Source of the DNA: Bacillus sp. (in: firmicutes)
Lineage (GTDB): Bacteria > Bacillota > Bacilli > Bacillales > Cytobacillaceae
Direction: 5' to 3'
Length of the DNA: 64,000 bases
Assembly (NCBI GenBank): GCA_011524525.1
Contig: WTKE01000096.1
Span: 1 to 64,000 of the forward strand
Shown here piece by piece: positions 21,325 to 31,360 of the stretch. Each line of letters starts with the position of its first letter. Within the stretch, counting starts at the first letter, position 1. A program made the position numbers and the translations under genes. Under the pieces are notes generated by a model. It made no database searches. It saw only the letters and a program-made list of their open reading frames with translations, and was not told where the DNA came from.

Positions 21325-21822
21325 CTACCATTCCTGAGTGCCTTTGTTAACCGTACGAATGTGTAAGATTTTTGACTTTGGACAAAACTCTATTGTTCGC
21401 CCACTATTTCCTCCAACATCCTCTGCCATGATAGCAATTTTTAACTCAGCCAACTCTCTTTTTACCGCTTCTACATTTCTCGGGCCAATTCTCATCATGT
21501 CACTTGTATTGCTAAATTGAAACATTTGGGCTCCACCTGCAATTTTTGCTTTAAGCATAGAAGGTCTTGCACCTATTTGGACGAGCTTTTTCACAAGCTC
21601 CTTCACCCCGGTATCAGCATACTTTGCAACATTCATCGTACCAGCTTTAGAAAGGGACGAATCGGGGAGCATAACATGAACAAGGCCTGCAATCTCTTTT
21701 ACTTGATCATATATGACGACTCCCACGCATGACCCAAGGCCAGATGTTCTAATTCGGTTAGGAGCAGATACTATATTCATATCCGCTATGCCAACCTTAA
21801 TAATCTCTACTTTTTCATCCAT
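21325..21822 (-). CDS. cheD: Chemoreceptor glutamine deamidase CheD
   Basis: Deamidates receptor glutamines and binds CheC, raising its CheY-P phosphatase activity. The 165-residue product has the catalytic Cys32 in LGSCVGV and His49 in [10 protein letters not shown], plus the KIAGGAQMF loop. It overlaps cheC by 8 nt. It is the last gene before the terminator that precedes sigD. Confidence 0.95.
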   Translation of the reverse strand: MDEKVEIIKVGIADMNIVSAPNRIRTSGLGSCVGVVIYDQVKEIAGLVHVMLPDSSLSKAGTMNVAKYADTGVKELVKKLVQIGARPSMLKAKIAGGAQMFQFSNTSDMMRIGPRNVEAVKRELAELKIAIMAEDVGGNSGRTIEFCPKSKILHIRTVNKGTQEW

Positions 21823-22456
21823 TATCCCTAACTCCTAAAGATTCAAAGATAATATGAAAGGAATCCGGGTCAGGCAACAGGAAGAAGTGGCCTCGTACAC
21901 TTTCACTTATTTCAACATCATCTTCATTTAGCGCGGTATCAATAACTATTGCATAATCGCTTACCTGCGAAAGTTCAATCAATCCAAAGCTTATAATAGC
22001 ACCAACCATATCAACGCTTAATGCAGGAACGGATGGGTATAAAGCCAGACCAGTAAAATCGGATAATGAAGACAAATAAGAACCAGATAGGATGTTACCA
22101 AGCTCCTGCAAGGCAGATGTGGCAATTTCATTCTCTGCTAATTGATCAAAGGTAAATTCTTCATCACCAATCATCTGCTTAATAAAGACAGTTGCCTGCT
22201 CAGGAGGTAACACAAAAAACATACTGCCAGGTGCTTCCCCTTCAATACGGAGAAACACCGCAGCAACCACATGATCCGCTCCACCCGATAGCTCCATCAT
22301 TTCATCAAAAGTTACAATTTTAACATTAGGAACTTGCATATCAATCTTTTTATTTAAAAGTTTAGAAAGAGCAGTTGCTGCGTGGCCTGCACCAATATTG
22401 CCGATTTCTTTTAAAATGTCCAAATGAATAGAAGAAAGATTTCTAATAAACCCCAT
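21815..22456 (-). CDS. cheC: CheY-P phosphatase CheC
   Basis: A 213-residue member of the CheC/FliY/CheX family. Both phosphatase motifs are visible: [12 protein letters not shown] (Glu17, Asn20) and [13 protein letters not shown] (about 115-127). It works with CheD and CheA in adaptation of the Bacillus-type chemotaxis system. It starts 3 nt after cheW and overlaps cheD. Confidence 0.95.
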   Translation of the reverse strand: MGFIRNLSSIHLDILKEIGNIGAGHAATALSKLLNKKIDMQVPNVKIVTFDEMMELSGGADHVVAAVFLRIEGEAPGSMFFVLPPEQATVFIKQMIGDEEFTFDQLAENEIATSALQELGNILSGSYLSSLSDFTGLALYPSVPALSVDMVGAIISFGLIELSQVSDYAIVIDTALNEDDVEISESVRGHFFLLPDPDSFHIIFESLGVRDNG

Positions 22457-22459
22457 TGG

Positions 22460-22930
22460 TTATCCTTCAATCCCTTGAGTTGATTTAACTTCTTCAGGAT
22501 TTAAGACCATTTCAAGGTCAAGTAAAATCATTAACCGCTTGCCGACCTTTACCACTCCACTAATATAGTTTGCCTCTTCTGTTCCGACCACATCTGGTTG
22601 AGGTTCGATGGATTCTGTTTGGACATCTAGAACGTCGTTGGCTGCATCTACAATTAAGCCAACCTCCATATCCTCTAAAGTAACAATAATAACTCTTGTA
22701 CTATCCGAATAGGGTTCCTCTTCCATTCCAAAGCGACTTCTTAAATCTATTATAGGAGTAACAACTCCTCTTAAATTGATAACACCCTTTACAAAGTGCG
22801 AGCTACTAGGGACTCTAGTAATATGCTGTACCTTTTCAATGGAACGAACCTTGCTTACTGGAATCGCATATTCTTTTCCTTTTAATTGGAAGATAATAAG
22901 CTTTAAATCTGCTACTGATGTCTCACTCAT
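22460..22930 (-). CDS. cheW: Chemotaxis coupling protein CheW
   Basis: A 156-residue scaffold linking receptors to CheA, built of two SH3-like beta-barrels. It has YAIPVSKVRSIEKV, VKGVINLRGVVTPIIDLRSRF and the C-terminal ISGVVKVGKRLMILLDLEMVL. It lies 44 nt after cheA. CheV, the second coupler used by Bacillus, is not in this window. Confidence 0.96.
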   Translation of the reverse strand: MSETSVADLKLIIFQLKGKEYAIPVSKVRSIEKVQHITRVPSSSHFVKGVINLRGVVTPIIDLRSRFGMEEEPYSDSTRVIIVTLEDMEVGLIVDAANDVLDVQTESIEPQPDVVGTEEANYISGVVKVGKRLMILLDLEMVLNPEEVKSTQGIEG

Positions 22931-22974
22931 GAGACTTCCCCCTCTTTCCTAACATGCTAGACACACTAGTAGTG

Positions 22975-25020
22975 TTATTTAATTAGTGCGTTGCAATCTA
23001 CAATGAGTGCCACTTGTCCGTCACCAAGAATGGTCGCTCCTGAAATAGCAAATACATTTGTTAAATAGTTTCCTAGCGACTTTAACACAACTTCTTGCTG
23101 TCCAATGAAGGAATCAACCACAAGCCCTGCCATCTTGTCGCCTTTTCTTACGATAATTACGGAGAAAAACTCATCCTCTTCTTCAAAAACAGGAACTTCA
23201 AATATATCCTTTAAGAATAGGAGTGGGACTACTTTCCCTCTGAAATCAATTACCTTTTGATTGTGTGCATTCAGAATATCTTCCTTTTTAACAATTGCTG
23301 TCTCAATAATTGAAGAAAGCGGGATTGCGTATTTTTCCTTCTGAATTTCTACTAACATAACAGAAATAATAGAAAGAGTAAGAGGAAGTTGAACAGAGAA
23401 TACTGAGCCTTCTCCTTCTTTCGAATCAATTGAAACGGTACCACCAAGTGATTCAATCGTGTTTTTCACAACATCAAGACCAACGCCTCGTCCAGATACA
23501 TCGGAGATTGTTTCTGCTGTTGAGAAACCTGATGCAAAGATCAGTTCATATACTTGCTTGTCTGATAGGGTTGCAGCCGTCTGTTCGGTAATAATACCGT
23601 TCTTTAATGCTTTATTTAATACTCTATCTCTGTTAATTCCAGCACCATCATCAGATAATTCAATAAATACATGATTTCCGCTATGGAAAGCCTTTAGAAT
23701 TACGGTCCCTTCTTCACTCTTCCCCTTCGCTCTTCTTATCTCAGGTGTTTCCACTCCATGGTCTAACGCGTTACGGATTAGGTGAACAAGCGGGTCACCG
23801 ATTTCATCTATAACAGTACGATCTAGTTCCGTTTCTGCACCGACAATTTCTAAATTAATCTTCTTCCCAAGATCACGAGCTAATTGTCGTACCATACGTG
23901 GGAAACGATTGAATACCGTCTCAACTGGTACCATTCGCATATTTAAGATAATGTTTTGAAGATCTCCAGAAATTCGGCTCATTCTCTCCACGGTTTCATG
24001 AAGCTCTGAATTATTTAAATCCCTTGAGATTTGCTCTAATCTACCTCTGTCGATGACAAGCTCTTCAAACAAATTCATTAATATATCTAGTCTCTCAATA
24101 TTCACACGAATAGTTTTATTACTAGCCTGTTTCACCGATGTTTGTTTTTTCTGTTCCTCTTGTTGGGCAGGTTCTTCTATTTTTACTTCTTCTGTAAGGA
24201 TTACTTCCTGTTTGATAGGTTCAGAAATAGTTTCCGCGGTTGGACGGAGTTGTTCTATAGAAATAGGTTGAATGTCTACTCTATCAACCTCAGATACTTT
24301 CATCACCTTGCTTTGAATATCTGACATTGGTTCTTTTGATACAATTGTTACTGTAAACTCTTGATCAAATTGTTCCTCTTCTAGCTGATCAACCGAAGGA
24401 GTGGATTTAATTACTTCTCCTAGTTTTTCAATCACTTCGAATACCATGAAAACTCTTGCCGCTTTCAACAAACAGTCTTCTCTCAGTGCAATTGTAATTT
24501 CATATGTTTGAAACCCTTGTTCGATTGATTGTTGTAGTACCGTATACTCAAATTCATCGTATTCGCCTTTTAGTGCACGTGGAGCATCTGGAGCTAATGT
24601 TGCTGCTACCTCCTGTGCCACTTGAAATATAGCAGGACTTTCTCCCTTTTCAATCAATTTTAGCTTTTCCACTACGGTAGCAACATCACGTTTTCCGTCG
24701 CCACCATCAGCAATCGAAAACACCATTGCTTCTAAATCGTCCGTTGCTTCAAACACTACATCAAGAATTTCAGGTGTAACGGAAATCTTTTGGTTTCGGA
24801 TGGCATCCAAAACGTTTTCCATTTGATGAGTTAGACTAGCTAAATCTTCGTAACCCATCGTAGCTGACATTCCTTTTAACGTGTGTGCTGAGCGAAAAAT
24901 ATCATTAACAATGCTAAGATCACTTGGATTTTTCTCAAGATCAAGTAATCGTTCATTACAGTTTTGAAGATGCTCTTTACTTTCCTCGATAAAAACCTCT
25001 AAATATTGGCTCATTTCCAT
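22975..25020 (-). CDS. cheA: Chemotaxis histidine kinase CheA
   Basis: A 681-residue receptor-coupled kinase that phosphorylates CheY and CheB. It has an HPt P1 domain with His46 (FRSAHTLKG), a P2 CheY-binding domain, a charged linker (EEPAQQEEQKK, about 280-300), a dimerisation helix pair, an ATPase domain (LVHLIRNALDHG N-box, DDGAGI, GRGVGLDVVK) and a C-terminal CheW-like P5. The ATG at 25020 aligns with the B. subtilis N-terminus; a TTG two codons earlier falls inside the spacer after AAGGAG. Confidence 0.97.
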   Translation of the reverse strand: MEMSQYLEVFIEESKEHLQNCNERLLDLEKNPSDLSIVNDIFRSAHTLKGMSATMGYEDLASLTHQMENVLDAIRNQKISVTPEILDVVFEATDDLEAMVFSIADGGDGKRDVATVVEKLKLIEKGESPAIFQVAQEVAATLAPDAPRALKGEYDEFEYTVLQQSIEQGFQTYEITIALREDCLLKAARVFMVFEVIEKLGEVIKSTPSVDQLEEEQFDQEFTVTIVSKEPMSDIQSKVMKVSEVDRVDIQPISIEQLRPTAETISEPIKQEVILTEEVKIEEPAQQEEQKKQTSVKQASNKTIRVNIERLDILMNLFEELVIDRGRLEQISRDLNNSELHETVERMSRISGDLQNIILNMRMVPVETVFNRFPRMVRQLARDLGKKINLEIVGAETELDRTVIDEIGDPLVHLIRNALDHGVETPEIRRAKGKSEEGTVILKAFHSGNHVFIELSDDGAGINRDRVLNKALKNGIITEQTAATLSDKQVYELIFASGFSTAETISDVSGRGVGLDVVKNTIESLGGTVSIDSKEGEGSVFSVQLPLTLSIISVMLVEIQKEKYAIPLSSIIETAIVKKEDILNAHNQKVIDFRGKVVPLLFLKDIFEVPVFEEEDEFFSVIIVRKGDKMAGLVVDSFIGQQEVVLKSLGNYLTNVFAISGATILGDGQVALIVDCNALIK

Positions 25021-25039
25021 GCCCAACAGCTCCTTGGAG

Positions 25040-26119
25040 TTATACGTATTTCATTATTGTTTCTGCAATATTATCAACGTTTTTGATTTCATCTACTAAC
25101 TTTGTTGCAATTGCTGCTTTCGGCATTCCAAAAACGATGGATGTTTCTTCTGATTCCGCGATAGCAACTACATTCCCCGACTCTTTTAGTTTGATTAGTC
25201 CTTTTGTCCCATCCGACCCCATTCCAGTCATGATAACGGAAACCTTTGCATAGGTGGATAGCTCACTACAGGATTCAAACATCACATCCACAGCGGGACG
25301 ATGGCCATTTCTGGGAGGGGATTGATCTAAATGAATCGCTAAGTTTGCTCCTATCCATTTGAGTGTCAGGTGAACCCCCCCTGGTGCAATATAGACTGTA
25401 CCTTTTTGGATAATGTCTCCTTCTTCAGCTTCTTTAACATGAACCTCGGAGAGTGAGTCTAATCTTACAGCTAGACTTTTCGTAAATCCTGCTGGCATAT
25501 GCTGCACTACTAAAATAGGGGCATCTATCGTCTTCGGTAACTTTGTTATTACTTGTTGAAGCGCACGTGGTCCACCCGTAGATGTACCTATACACACTAG
25601 TTTTTTTCCTGTTAAAGGATTGGATTGATGCTTTTTACTTGGTTCTATTTTACTATAATTAATATGCTTTTTTACAGTGTTTTTTTCTTGACTAGCCGTT
25701 TTCACAAGCTGCTTAATATTGGCTTTACTCGCAGAAACAACCTTTTCTACCAATTCTTCCTTGACTTTATGCAGGTCCAATGAAATAGCGCCTGATGGTT
25801 TCGTTATAAAATCAGTTGCCCCGTACTGTATGGCAAGAATCGTATTTTCTGCTCCCTGTTTTGTCGTACTAGATAGCATTACCACTGGAGTTGGTTTCTC
25901 ATCCATGATACGTTTTAATGCTTCTATCCCATTTAATATCGGCATTTCAACGTCCAATGTTACTACATCAGGCCCAAGTTCAATTACTTTTTTTATTGCG
26001 TCTTCACCATTTCTCGCTGTGCCAACGACAGTCATTCTTGGATCCTCGGTTAAAAAGTCTTGAATGAGCTTTCTCATAAATGCCGAATCATCCACAATAA
26101 GCACTTTAATTTTGCTCAT
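25040..26119 (-). CDS. cheB: Chemotaxis methylesterase CheB
   Basis: Demethylates or deamidates receptor glutamates. The roughly 359-residue product has a receiver domain with Asp10, Asp11 and phospho-acceptor Asp56 (VVTLDVEMP), a variable linker (about 130-170), and a catalytic esterase domain with GTSTGGPRAL, VQHMPAGFT, and GMGSDGTKGL. The start is uncertain: ATG 26119 gives the family N-terminus, but TTG 26125 has the better Shine-Dalgarno spacing. Confidence 0.95.
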   Translation of the reverse strand: MSKIKVLIVDDSAFMRKLIQDFLTEDPRMTVVGTARNGEDAIKKVIELGPDVVTLDVEMPILNGIEALKRIMDEKPTPVVMLSSTTKQGAENTILAIQYGATDFITKPSGAISLDLHKVKEELVEKVVSASKANIKQLVKTASQEKNTVKKHINYSKIEPSKKHQSNPLTGKKLVCIGTSTGGPRALQQVITKLPKTIDAPILVVQHMPAGFTKSLAVRLDSLSEVHVKEAEEGDIIQKGTVYIAPGGVHLTLKWIGANLAIHLDQSPPRNGHRPAVDVMFESCSELSTYAKVSVIMTGMGSDGTKGLIKLKESGNVVAIAESEETSIVFGMPKAAIATKLVDEIKNVDNIAETIMKYV

Positions 26120-26128
26120 AAACAAGCA

Positions 26129-26992
26129 CTACCTTTCAAACAAAAATCGCTTTAATTTTGAAACAAAATGCGTCTTAGGCTTATCAGAAATTGATTCAAA
26201 TTGTCTTGCCTCAAAACGACTGGTCATTTGTTGTAACGCTTTAGCTGCAGGTGCTTTCTCGTTAAAAATAAATGGAGTTTGTTTCGTTACCGCTTGATGG
26301 ACCTGCCGATCATCAGGTATTATACCGAACTCGATGATTTCACGGTTTAGAAATCGCTTGACTACGGTTCGTAATCGTTTAAATGTTTCCATTCCTTCAT
26401 TTTCAGAATGTGCTCTATTGACGATAAGCAAAAATGGCAGATTCGAATCATGCAAATGAATATGCTTCATCATCGCATATGCATCTGTAATTGACGTTGG
26501 TTCTGGTGTTGTAACCACTAGAACTTCATCAACTGCGAGGATAAAAGGCACCGTTTCTTTTGTGGCACCTGCCCCCATATCAAAAAGGATGTATTCGTAA
26601 TCTGCAAGAAGATTCGACAAATCCTCTGTAAACTTCATGTGAACCTGATTGTCCATATTTACGAAATGAGTTAAACCGGTTCCACCCGCAACATAGTGTA
26701 ATCCATGTGGACCAGTAGAAACAATTTCGGACAGTGTTTTTCGTCCTTCGAAATAGTCAACGATTGAATAAGATGCAGACTGACCAATTAAAATATCTAT
26801 ATTTCCCATACCAACATCCATATCAAAAAGAAGTACCTTGTATCCTCGACTCGCTAAAGAAATGGAAAAGTTTAATGAGAAATTTGATTTCCCAACTCCA
26901 CCCTTTCCACTCACGACTGCCAGGGTTTTTGGAGATGGCTTTCCACTCATTTGTTGAATTCTTTGTCTTAACATTTCTGCTTGATCTTTCAT
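26129..26992 (-). CDS. flhG: Flagellar number/placement ATPase FlhG (YlxH)
   Basis: A MinD/ParA-type ATPase that works with FlhF to set flagellar number and position. The 287-residue product has the deviant Walker A GKGGVGKSN (about 29-37), DMDVGMGNIDILIG, and a C-terminal amphipathic stretch (LKRFLFER) suited to membrane binding. The N-terminal DQAEMLRQ region corresponds to the part known to stimulate the FlhF GTPase. It starts 3 nt after flhF. Confidence 0.95.
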   Translation of the reverse strand: MKDQAEMLRQRIQQMSGKPSPKTLAVVSGKGGVGKSNFSLNFSISLASRGYKVLLFDMDVGMGNIDILIGQSASYSIVDYFEGRKTLSEIVSTGPHGLHYVAGGTGLTHFVNMDNQVHMKFTEDLSNLLADYEYILFDMGAGATKETVPFILAVDEVLVVTTPEPTSITDAYAMMKHIHLHDSNLPFLLIVNRAHSENEGMETFKRLRTVVKRFLNREIIEFGIIPDDRQVHQAVTKQTPFIFNEKAPAAKALQQMTSRFEARQFESISDKPKTHFVSKLKRFLFER

Positions 26993-26995
26993 GGC

Positions 26996-28210
26996 TTATT
27001 CGACCCCAAGTATCAAATTCGTTACTTGCTCACGATTTGCTGAAATCATATCGTCTGGTACATTTTGCCCATTGGTAATGTAGGCCACACCGATATGACT
27101 AGATTTCATCATATGGAGCATGGCACCATATGTAGATGTTTCATCAGCTTTTGTAAAAATAAATTTATTAATTTTTATTAACGAAAATTGTTCGTAAATA
27201 TCACTCATGTCTTTTTGTTTGGCTGTTAAAGCTAACACAAGAAATGTTTCCATGTCACGTTCAAAATCAACAACCTTTTTTAAGTCCTCAACATATTGTT
27301 GATTCCGAAAGTTTCTGCCTGCGGTATCAATCAATACAATATCGTAATCCTTAAATGATTCACACGCTTGCTTGTAATCCTCGAGACTGTAGCAAACCTC
27401 TAATGGGACATTTAAAATTTTCGCATACGTTTTTAATTGGTCAATGGCTGCAATTCGATACGTATCGGTAGTAATTAACGCCACCCTTTTTTTATACTTT
27501 AGAGCACACTCAGCAGCAATTTTGGCTAACGTTGTCGTCTTTCCAACACCTGTTGGTCCGACAAGATTTATATATTTTTTTGTGAAGGTAATCCCTCCAA
27601 ATGAAAGAGTACTTAACCGATCGTATAGTTCTTGTCGTAACCACTTCTTTACTTCTCTTTCGTTTGCACCAGAACCATTTGTATACCATTTTTGGAGAAG
27701 CGAAGAAATAAGTTCATCTCTTATGTCTTTAGGGACTTCCTGATCAAGCAAGCGCTGCCCACACTTCTGTACAGGCTCGGGAAGAGGAAGATCCGGTTGC
27801 TGCTCTGTGATTGTTAGTAGCATCTTTTTTAACCCAGCAATTTCTGCCATCATATCCTCGTCAAGCTTTTTATTCTCTTCACTTGTCGGTTGCTTACGTA
27901 AGGACCTAGGGATAGAGGGTTCTACGCTCCTGCTTGGTATTAGAACCTCTTCTCTATCTACTAATGTAGGCATTGGCTTCACAATAGGCTTTACCTTTAC
28001 CTTTGGCTGTTCAAATTGCATGTTTCTTTCAGCTTGAACCACTTCATCAATGGCTGCAATAACTTCAATATTTTCTTTTTTAAAAAACCCTAAGAATCCT
28101 CCAGTTGTGATAATCTTAGAATTTAAAATAACTGCATCGTTTCCAAGCTCCGCTCGAATTTGCTTCATTGCTTCAGGCATGGATGGAGCTGTATATTTTT
28201 TTACCTTCAA
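26996..28210 (-). CDS. flhF: Flagellar SRP-family GTPase FlhF
   Basis: A third SRP-type GTPase that marks sites of flagellar assembly. The 404-residue product has a basic N-terminal B domain, an N domain, and a G domain with [17 protein letters not shown] (about 217), DTYRIAAIDQLKTYA, DTAGRNFRN and TKADET. The start is TTG, overlapping the flhA TGA stop by 2 nt of shared sequence, so it is probably translationally coupled to flhA. Confidence 0.95.
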   Translation of the reverse strand: MKVKKYTAPSMPEAMKQIRAELGNDAVILNSKIITTGGFLGFFKKENIEVIAAIDEVVQAERNMQFEQPKVKVKPIVKPMPTLVDREEVLIPSRSVEPSIPRSLRKQPTSEENKKLDEDMMAEIAGLKKMLLTITEQQPDLPLPEPVQKCGQRLLDQEVPKDIRDELISSLLQKWYTNGSGANEREVKKWLRQELYDRLSTLSFGGITFTKKYINLVGPTGVGKTTTLAKIAAECALKYKKRVALITTDTYRIAAIDQLKTYAKILNVPLEVCYSLEDYKQACESFKDYDIVLIDTAGRNFRNQQYVEDLKKVVDFERDMETFLVLALTAKQKDMSDIYEQFSLIKINKFIFTKADETSTYGAMLHMMKSSHIGVAYITNGQNVPDDMISANREQVTNLILGVE

Positions 28211-30243
28211 TCTATATTCACCACCCCAACGCTTTGTACTTCTACATTCGCTTCAAGCTCATTGTATGAGAGAATCGGTATCTGTGGAAAATATCGCTCT
28301 GTTAACTGTCTAATGTACATTCTTACAGCTGGTGAACATAGCACAATTGGCGATTGTTCCATAATAGATAACTGTTCTACCTGAGTAGCCAGTGATTCTA
28401 AAATAGATTGGGAAACAGATGGATCAAGCGCTAAGTAGTTCCCATGCTCTGTTTGTTGAATGTTATCGACAATTAGCTTTTCAATTTTCCCGGAAACAGT
28501 CACCACCCGAATCGTTTGACCACCAGCACTGTATTGATTGGTAATTTGTCGCGCTAGTGCTTGTCGAACGTATTCAGTTAGTAAATCGGTATCGGTAGTT
28601 ACCTTTCCAAAGTCGGCTAGTGTTTCAAATATAATTGGTAAGTTCCTGACCGATACATTTTCACGGAGAAGCTTTCCAAGTACTTTTTGGATTTCACCTA
28701 CAGTTAGAGGATTAGGTGTAACCTCTTCTACTAATATCGGATAGCTTTCTTTTAAATGATCGATTAACTGCTTCGTTTCCTGTCGTCCGAGTAACTCATG
28801 TGCGTTGTTTTTTATGACTTCAGTAATATGAGTTGATACTACAGAAGGGGGATCCACGACTGTATATCCGAAAATTTCTGCCTGCTCTTTTACTTCCTCA
28901 GTAATCCATTTAGCTGGTAAGCCAAACGAAGGCTCTACCGTATCAATTCCCTCGATACTATCGTCATCAATCCCAGGGCTCATCGCTAAGTAATGGTCCA
29001 ATAACAGCTCACCTCTAGCCATTTCGCTCCCCTTAATCTTTAAGCGATACTCATTTGGTTGAAGCTGAATATTGTCCCGGATTCGAACAACTGGTATAAC
29101 AAGTCCAAGTTCGATTGCCAGCTGTCTACGGATCATGACAATCCGATCGAGTAAATCTCCACCCTGATTAGAGTCAGCTAAAGGGATTAACCCATAACCA
29201 AATTCAAATTCAATCGGATCTACATTAAGAAGACTGACCACACTTTCTGGCTTCTTCATTTCATCTGTCTGAATTTCCTCTTCCATTTCTTGAATCTCTG
29301 TGATGTCCTGCTTAGGAACTCTAGAGAACATGTACCCACCAAATACTAATAGTCCTGCGATCGGAATGGTTAATATATCTTCTATCGGCGTAAATACACC
29401 TAGTATGAAGATTGTTCCACCGGTAATATATAGCATTTTTGGGTAAGCCATTAATTGACCTGTAATATCTGTTCCTAAATTTCCATCTGAAGCAGCTCTT
29501 GTTACAACAATACCAGTCGCTGTTGATATTAATAGTGCAGGCAGCTGACTAACAATTCCATCTCCTACCGTTAATAAGGAAAATTGTTTGGCAGCATCAG
29601 CTATTGGTAAACCAAGTTGCGTCACACCAACAACAATTCCGAAAATTAAGTTGATCATTACAATAATGATCCCTGCAATGGCATCTCCTTTAACGAACTT
29701 ACTTGCTCCGTCCATCGCTCCATAAAAATCTGCTTCCCTACTAACTTTTTCACGACGATCCTTAGCCTCATGTTCCGATATCATTCCTGCATTTAAGTCT
29801 GCATCAATACTCATTTGCTTACCAGGCATCGCATCTAGTGTAAATCTCGCTGCTACCTCAGATACACGCTCAGATCCTTTTGTAATAACAATAAATTGAA
29901 TAATAACAAGAATAATAAAAACAACAATCCCAACAATTACATTTCCACCAACTACGAAAGATCCAAAGGTCTCAACCACTCCGCCTGCTTCCCCATGGGT
30001 AAGGATCGCCCTTGTTGTTGATACGTTAAGCCCCAATCTATAAAGAGTTAACAGTAATAACAAGGATGGGAAAACAGAAAATTGTAGAGGTTCCTTCATA
30101 TTCATACTATTTAACAGCACAAGAAGAGCCAATGAAATATTCAGCATAATTAGGATGCTTAAAAGCCATGTTGGGAAAGGGATAATGAGCATCGCGACAA
30201 TTAATATTACGCCTACTATTACCGATAAATCTCGTCCTGACAT
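28207..30243 (-). CDS. flhA: Flagellar type III export gate protein FlhA
   Basis: A 678-residue core export component. It has an N-terminal region with about eight membrane helices (1-320) containing the FHIPEP region (YRLGLNVSTTRAIL, GSERVSEVAARFTLDAMPGKQMSIDADLNAG), then a large cytoplasmic domain that docks chaperones and substrates (KWITEEVKEQAEIFGYTVVDPPSVV). The ATG at 30243 is better spaced from GAGGAG than the preceding GTG. It nonamerises at the export gate with FlhB, FliP, FliQ and FliR, all encoded just upstream. Confidence 0.97.
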   Translation of the reverse strand: MSGRDLSVIVGVILIVAMLIIPFPTWLLSILIMLNISLALLVLLNSMNMKEPLQFSVFPSLLLLLTLYRLGLNVSTTRAILTHGEAGGVVETFGSFVVGGNVIVGIVVFIILVIIQFIVITKGSERVSEVAARFTLDAMPGKQMSIDADLNAGMISEHEAKDRREKVSREADFYGAMDGASKFVKGDAIAGIIIVMINLIFGIVVGVTQLGLPIADAAKQFSLLTVGDGIVSQLPALLISTATGIVVTRAASDGNLGTDITGQLMAYPKMLYITGGTIFILGVFTPIEDILTIPIAGLLVFGGYMFSRVPKQDITEIQEMEEEIQTDEMKKPESVVSLLNVDPIEFEFGYGLIPLADSNQGGDLLDRIVMIRRQLAIELGLVIPVVRIRDNIQLQPNEYRLKIKGSEMARGELLLDHYLAMSPGIDDDSIEGIDTVEPSFGLPAKWITEEVKEQAEIFGYTVVDPPSVVSTHITEVIKNNAHELLGRQETKQLIDHLKESYPILVEEVTPNPLTVGEIQKVLGKLLRENVSVRNLPIIFETLADFGKVTTDTDLLTEYVRQALARQITNQYSAGGQTIRVVTVSGKIEKLIVDNIQQTEHGNYLALDPSVSQSILESLATQVEQLSIMEQSPIVLCSPAVRMYIRQLTERYFPQIPILSYNELEANVEVQSVGVVNID

Positions 30244-30276
30244 CACTATCTCTCCTCAAGTAATACAATAATATCT

Positions 30277-31359
30277 TTATATCTTTTGCTTTGTTTTATA
30301 AACAAATGCTAGAATTTCTGCAACTGCCTTAAAAAACTCCTCTGGAATTGCTTCTCCAATTTCTGCTTGACTATATAAAGCCCTTGCTAATGGACGGTTT
30401 TCCATCATTATGACATCATGCTCTTTAGCGATCATTTTAATTTTTTGAGCCATAAAATCTACGCCCTTGGCAACTACAAAAGGAGCATCCTGCTTTTTTT
30501 CATCATACTTTAAGCAAATAGCGTAATGAGTTGGATTCGTAATAACAACATCTGCAGTTGGAACATCCTGCATCATTCTTCGCATCGCCATTTCACGTTG
30601 TTTTTGCTTAATCTTCCCTTTAATTTCGGGGTTCCCTTCAATGTTCTTATACTCATCTTTTATATCTTGTTTAGACATTCGAATTTTTTTTTCGAAGTCA
30701 TATTTTTGATACATATAATCAAGGATGGAAAGAAATAAAAGAGCGGAAGAAGCAATTAGTCCCATTTGTACCGTCAAACCTGCTAACGTAACCATAGAAG
30801 CACCAATGGACTTTTGAGACAGTATTAAAATGTCTTCCTTCCGATTCCAAAGTACAGCAAAGGTGACTCCACCGACAAAACTAATTTTCAACATGGACTT
30901 TAAGAGCTCTACAATCGCCCGCATTGAAAAGATATTCTTTGCTCCCTTTATCGGATCAAGCTTTTCAAGCTTAGGCTGAATCGCTTCTGTCGAGAAGAGA
31001 AATCCAAATTGAGCAAAATTCGATGCGACACCAGCTACCATAGCTACTGCCATAATTGGTGCTAAAATTAGAACCATTTCACTAAGTATTTCAAGAAACA
31101 TCATTTGAATATTGCTTTCGGTTATCTCTAGCTTCATATATTCTTGAAAGGAATGTTGAAATAAGCGAAAAATGATATCCTTAAAATATCCCCCTGCAAA
31201 GAAAAGGAATAAGAAAACAGCAAGCAAGACAACGGCTGTATTCACATCCTGACTTTTAGCAACCTGACCTTTCTTCCGAGATTCCTGCCGTTTCTTTGGG
31301 GTAGCTTTTTCTGTTTTTTCCCCTGCAAAGAACTGTAAATCTAAACGTAGGGTTTTCAA
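30277..31359 (-). CDS. flhB: Flagellar type III export switch protein FlhB
   Basis: A 360-residue export component with four membrane helices and a cytoplasmic domain carrying the autocleavage motif NPTH (about 270), followed by YAICLKYDEKKQDAPFVVAKG. Cleavage switches substrate specificity after hook completion, with FliK. The likely start is TTG at 31359, 8 nt after GGGGG, giving MKTLRLDLQFFAGEKTEKATPKK, the length of the B. subtilis protein. A second gene, ylqH at 59047, encodes an FlhB C-terminus-like protein. Confidence 0.96.
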   Translation of the reverse strand: MKTLRLDLQFFAGEKTEKATPKKRQESRKKGQVAKSQDVNTAVVLLAVFLFLFFAGGYFKDIIFRLFQHSFQEYMKLEITESNIQMMFLEILSEMVLILAPIMAVAMVAGVASNFAQFGFLFSTEAIQPKLEKLDPIKGAKNIFSMRAIVELLKSMLKISFVGGVTFAVLWNRKEDILILSQKSIGASMVTLAGLTVQMGLIASSALLFLSILDYMYQKYDFEKKIRMSKQDIKDEYKNIEGNPEIKGKIKQKQREMAMRRMMQDVPTADVVITNPTHYAICLKYDEKKQDAPFVVAKGVDFMAQKIKMIAKEHDVIMMENRPLARALYSQAEIGEAIPEEFFKAVAEILAFVYKTKQKI

Positions 31360-31360
31360 G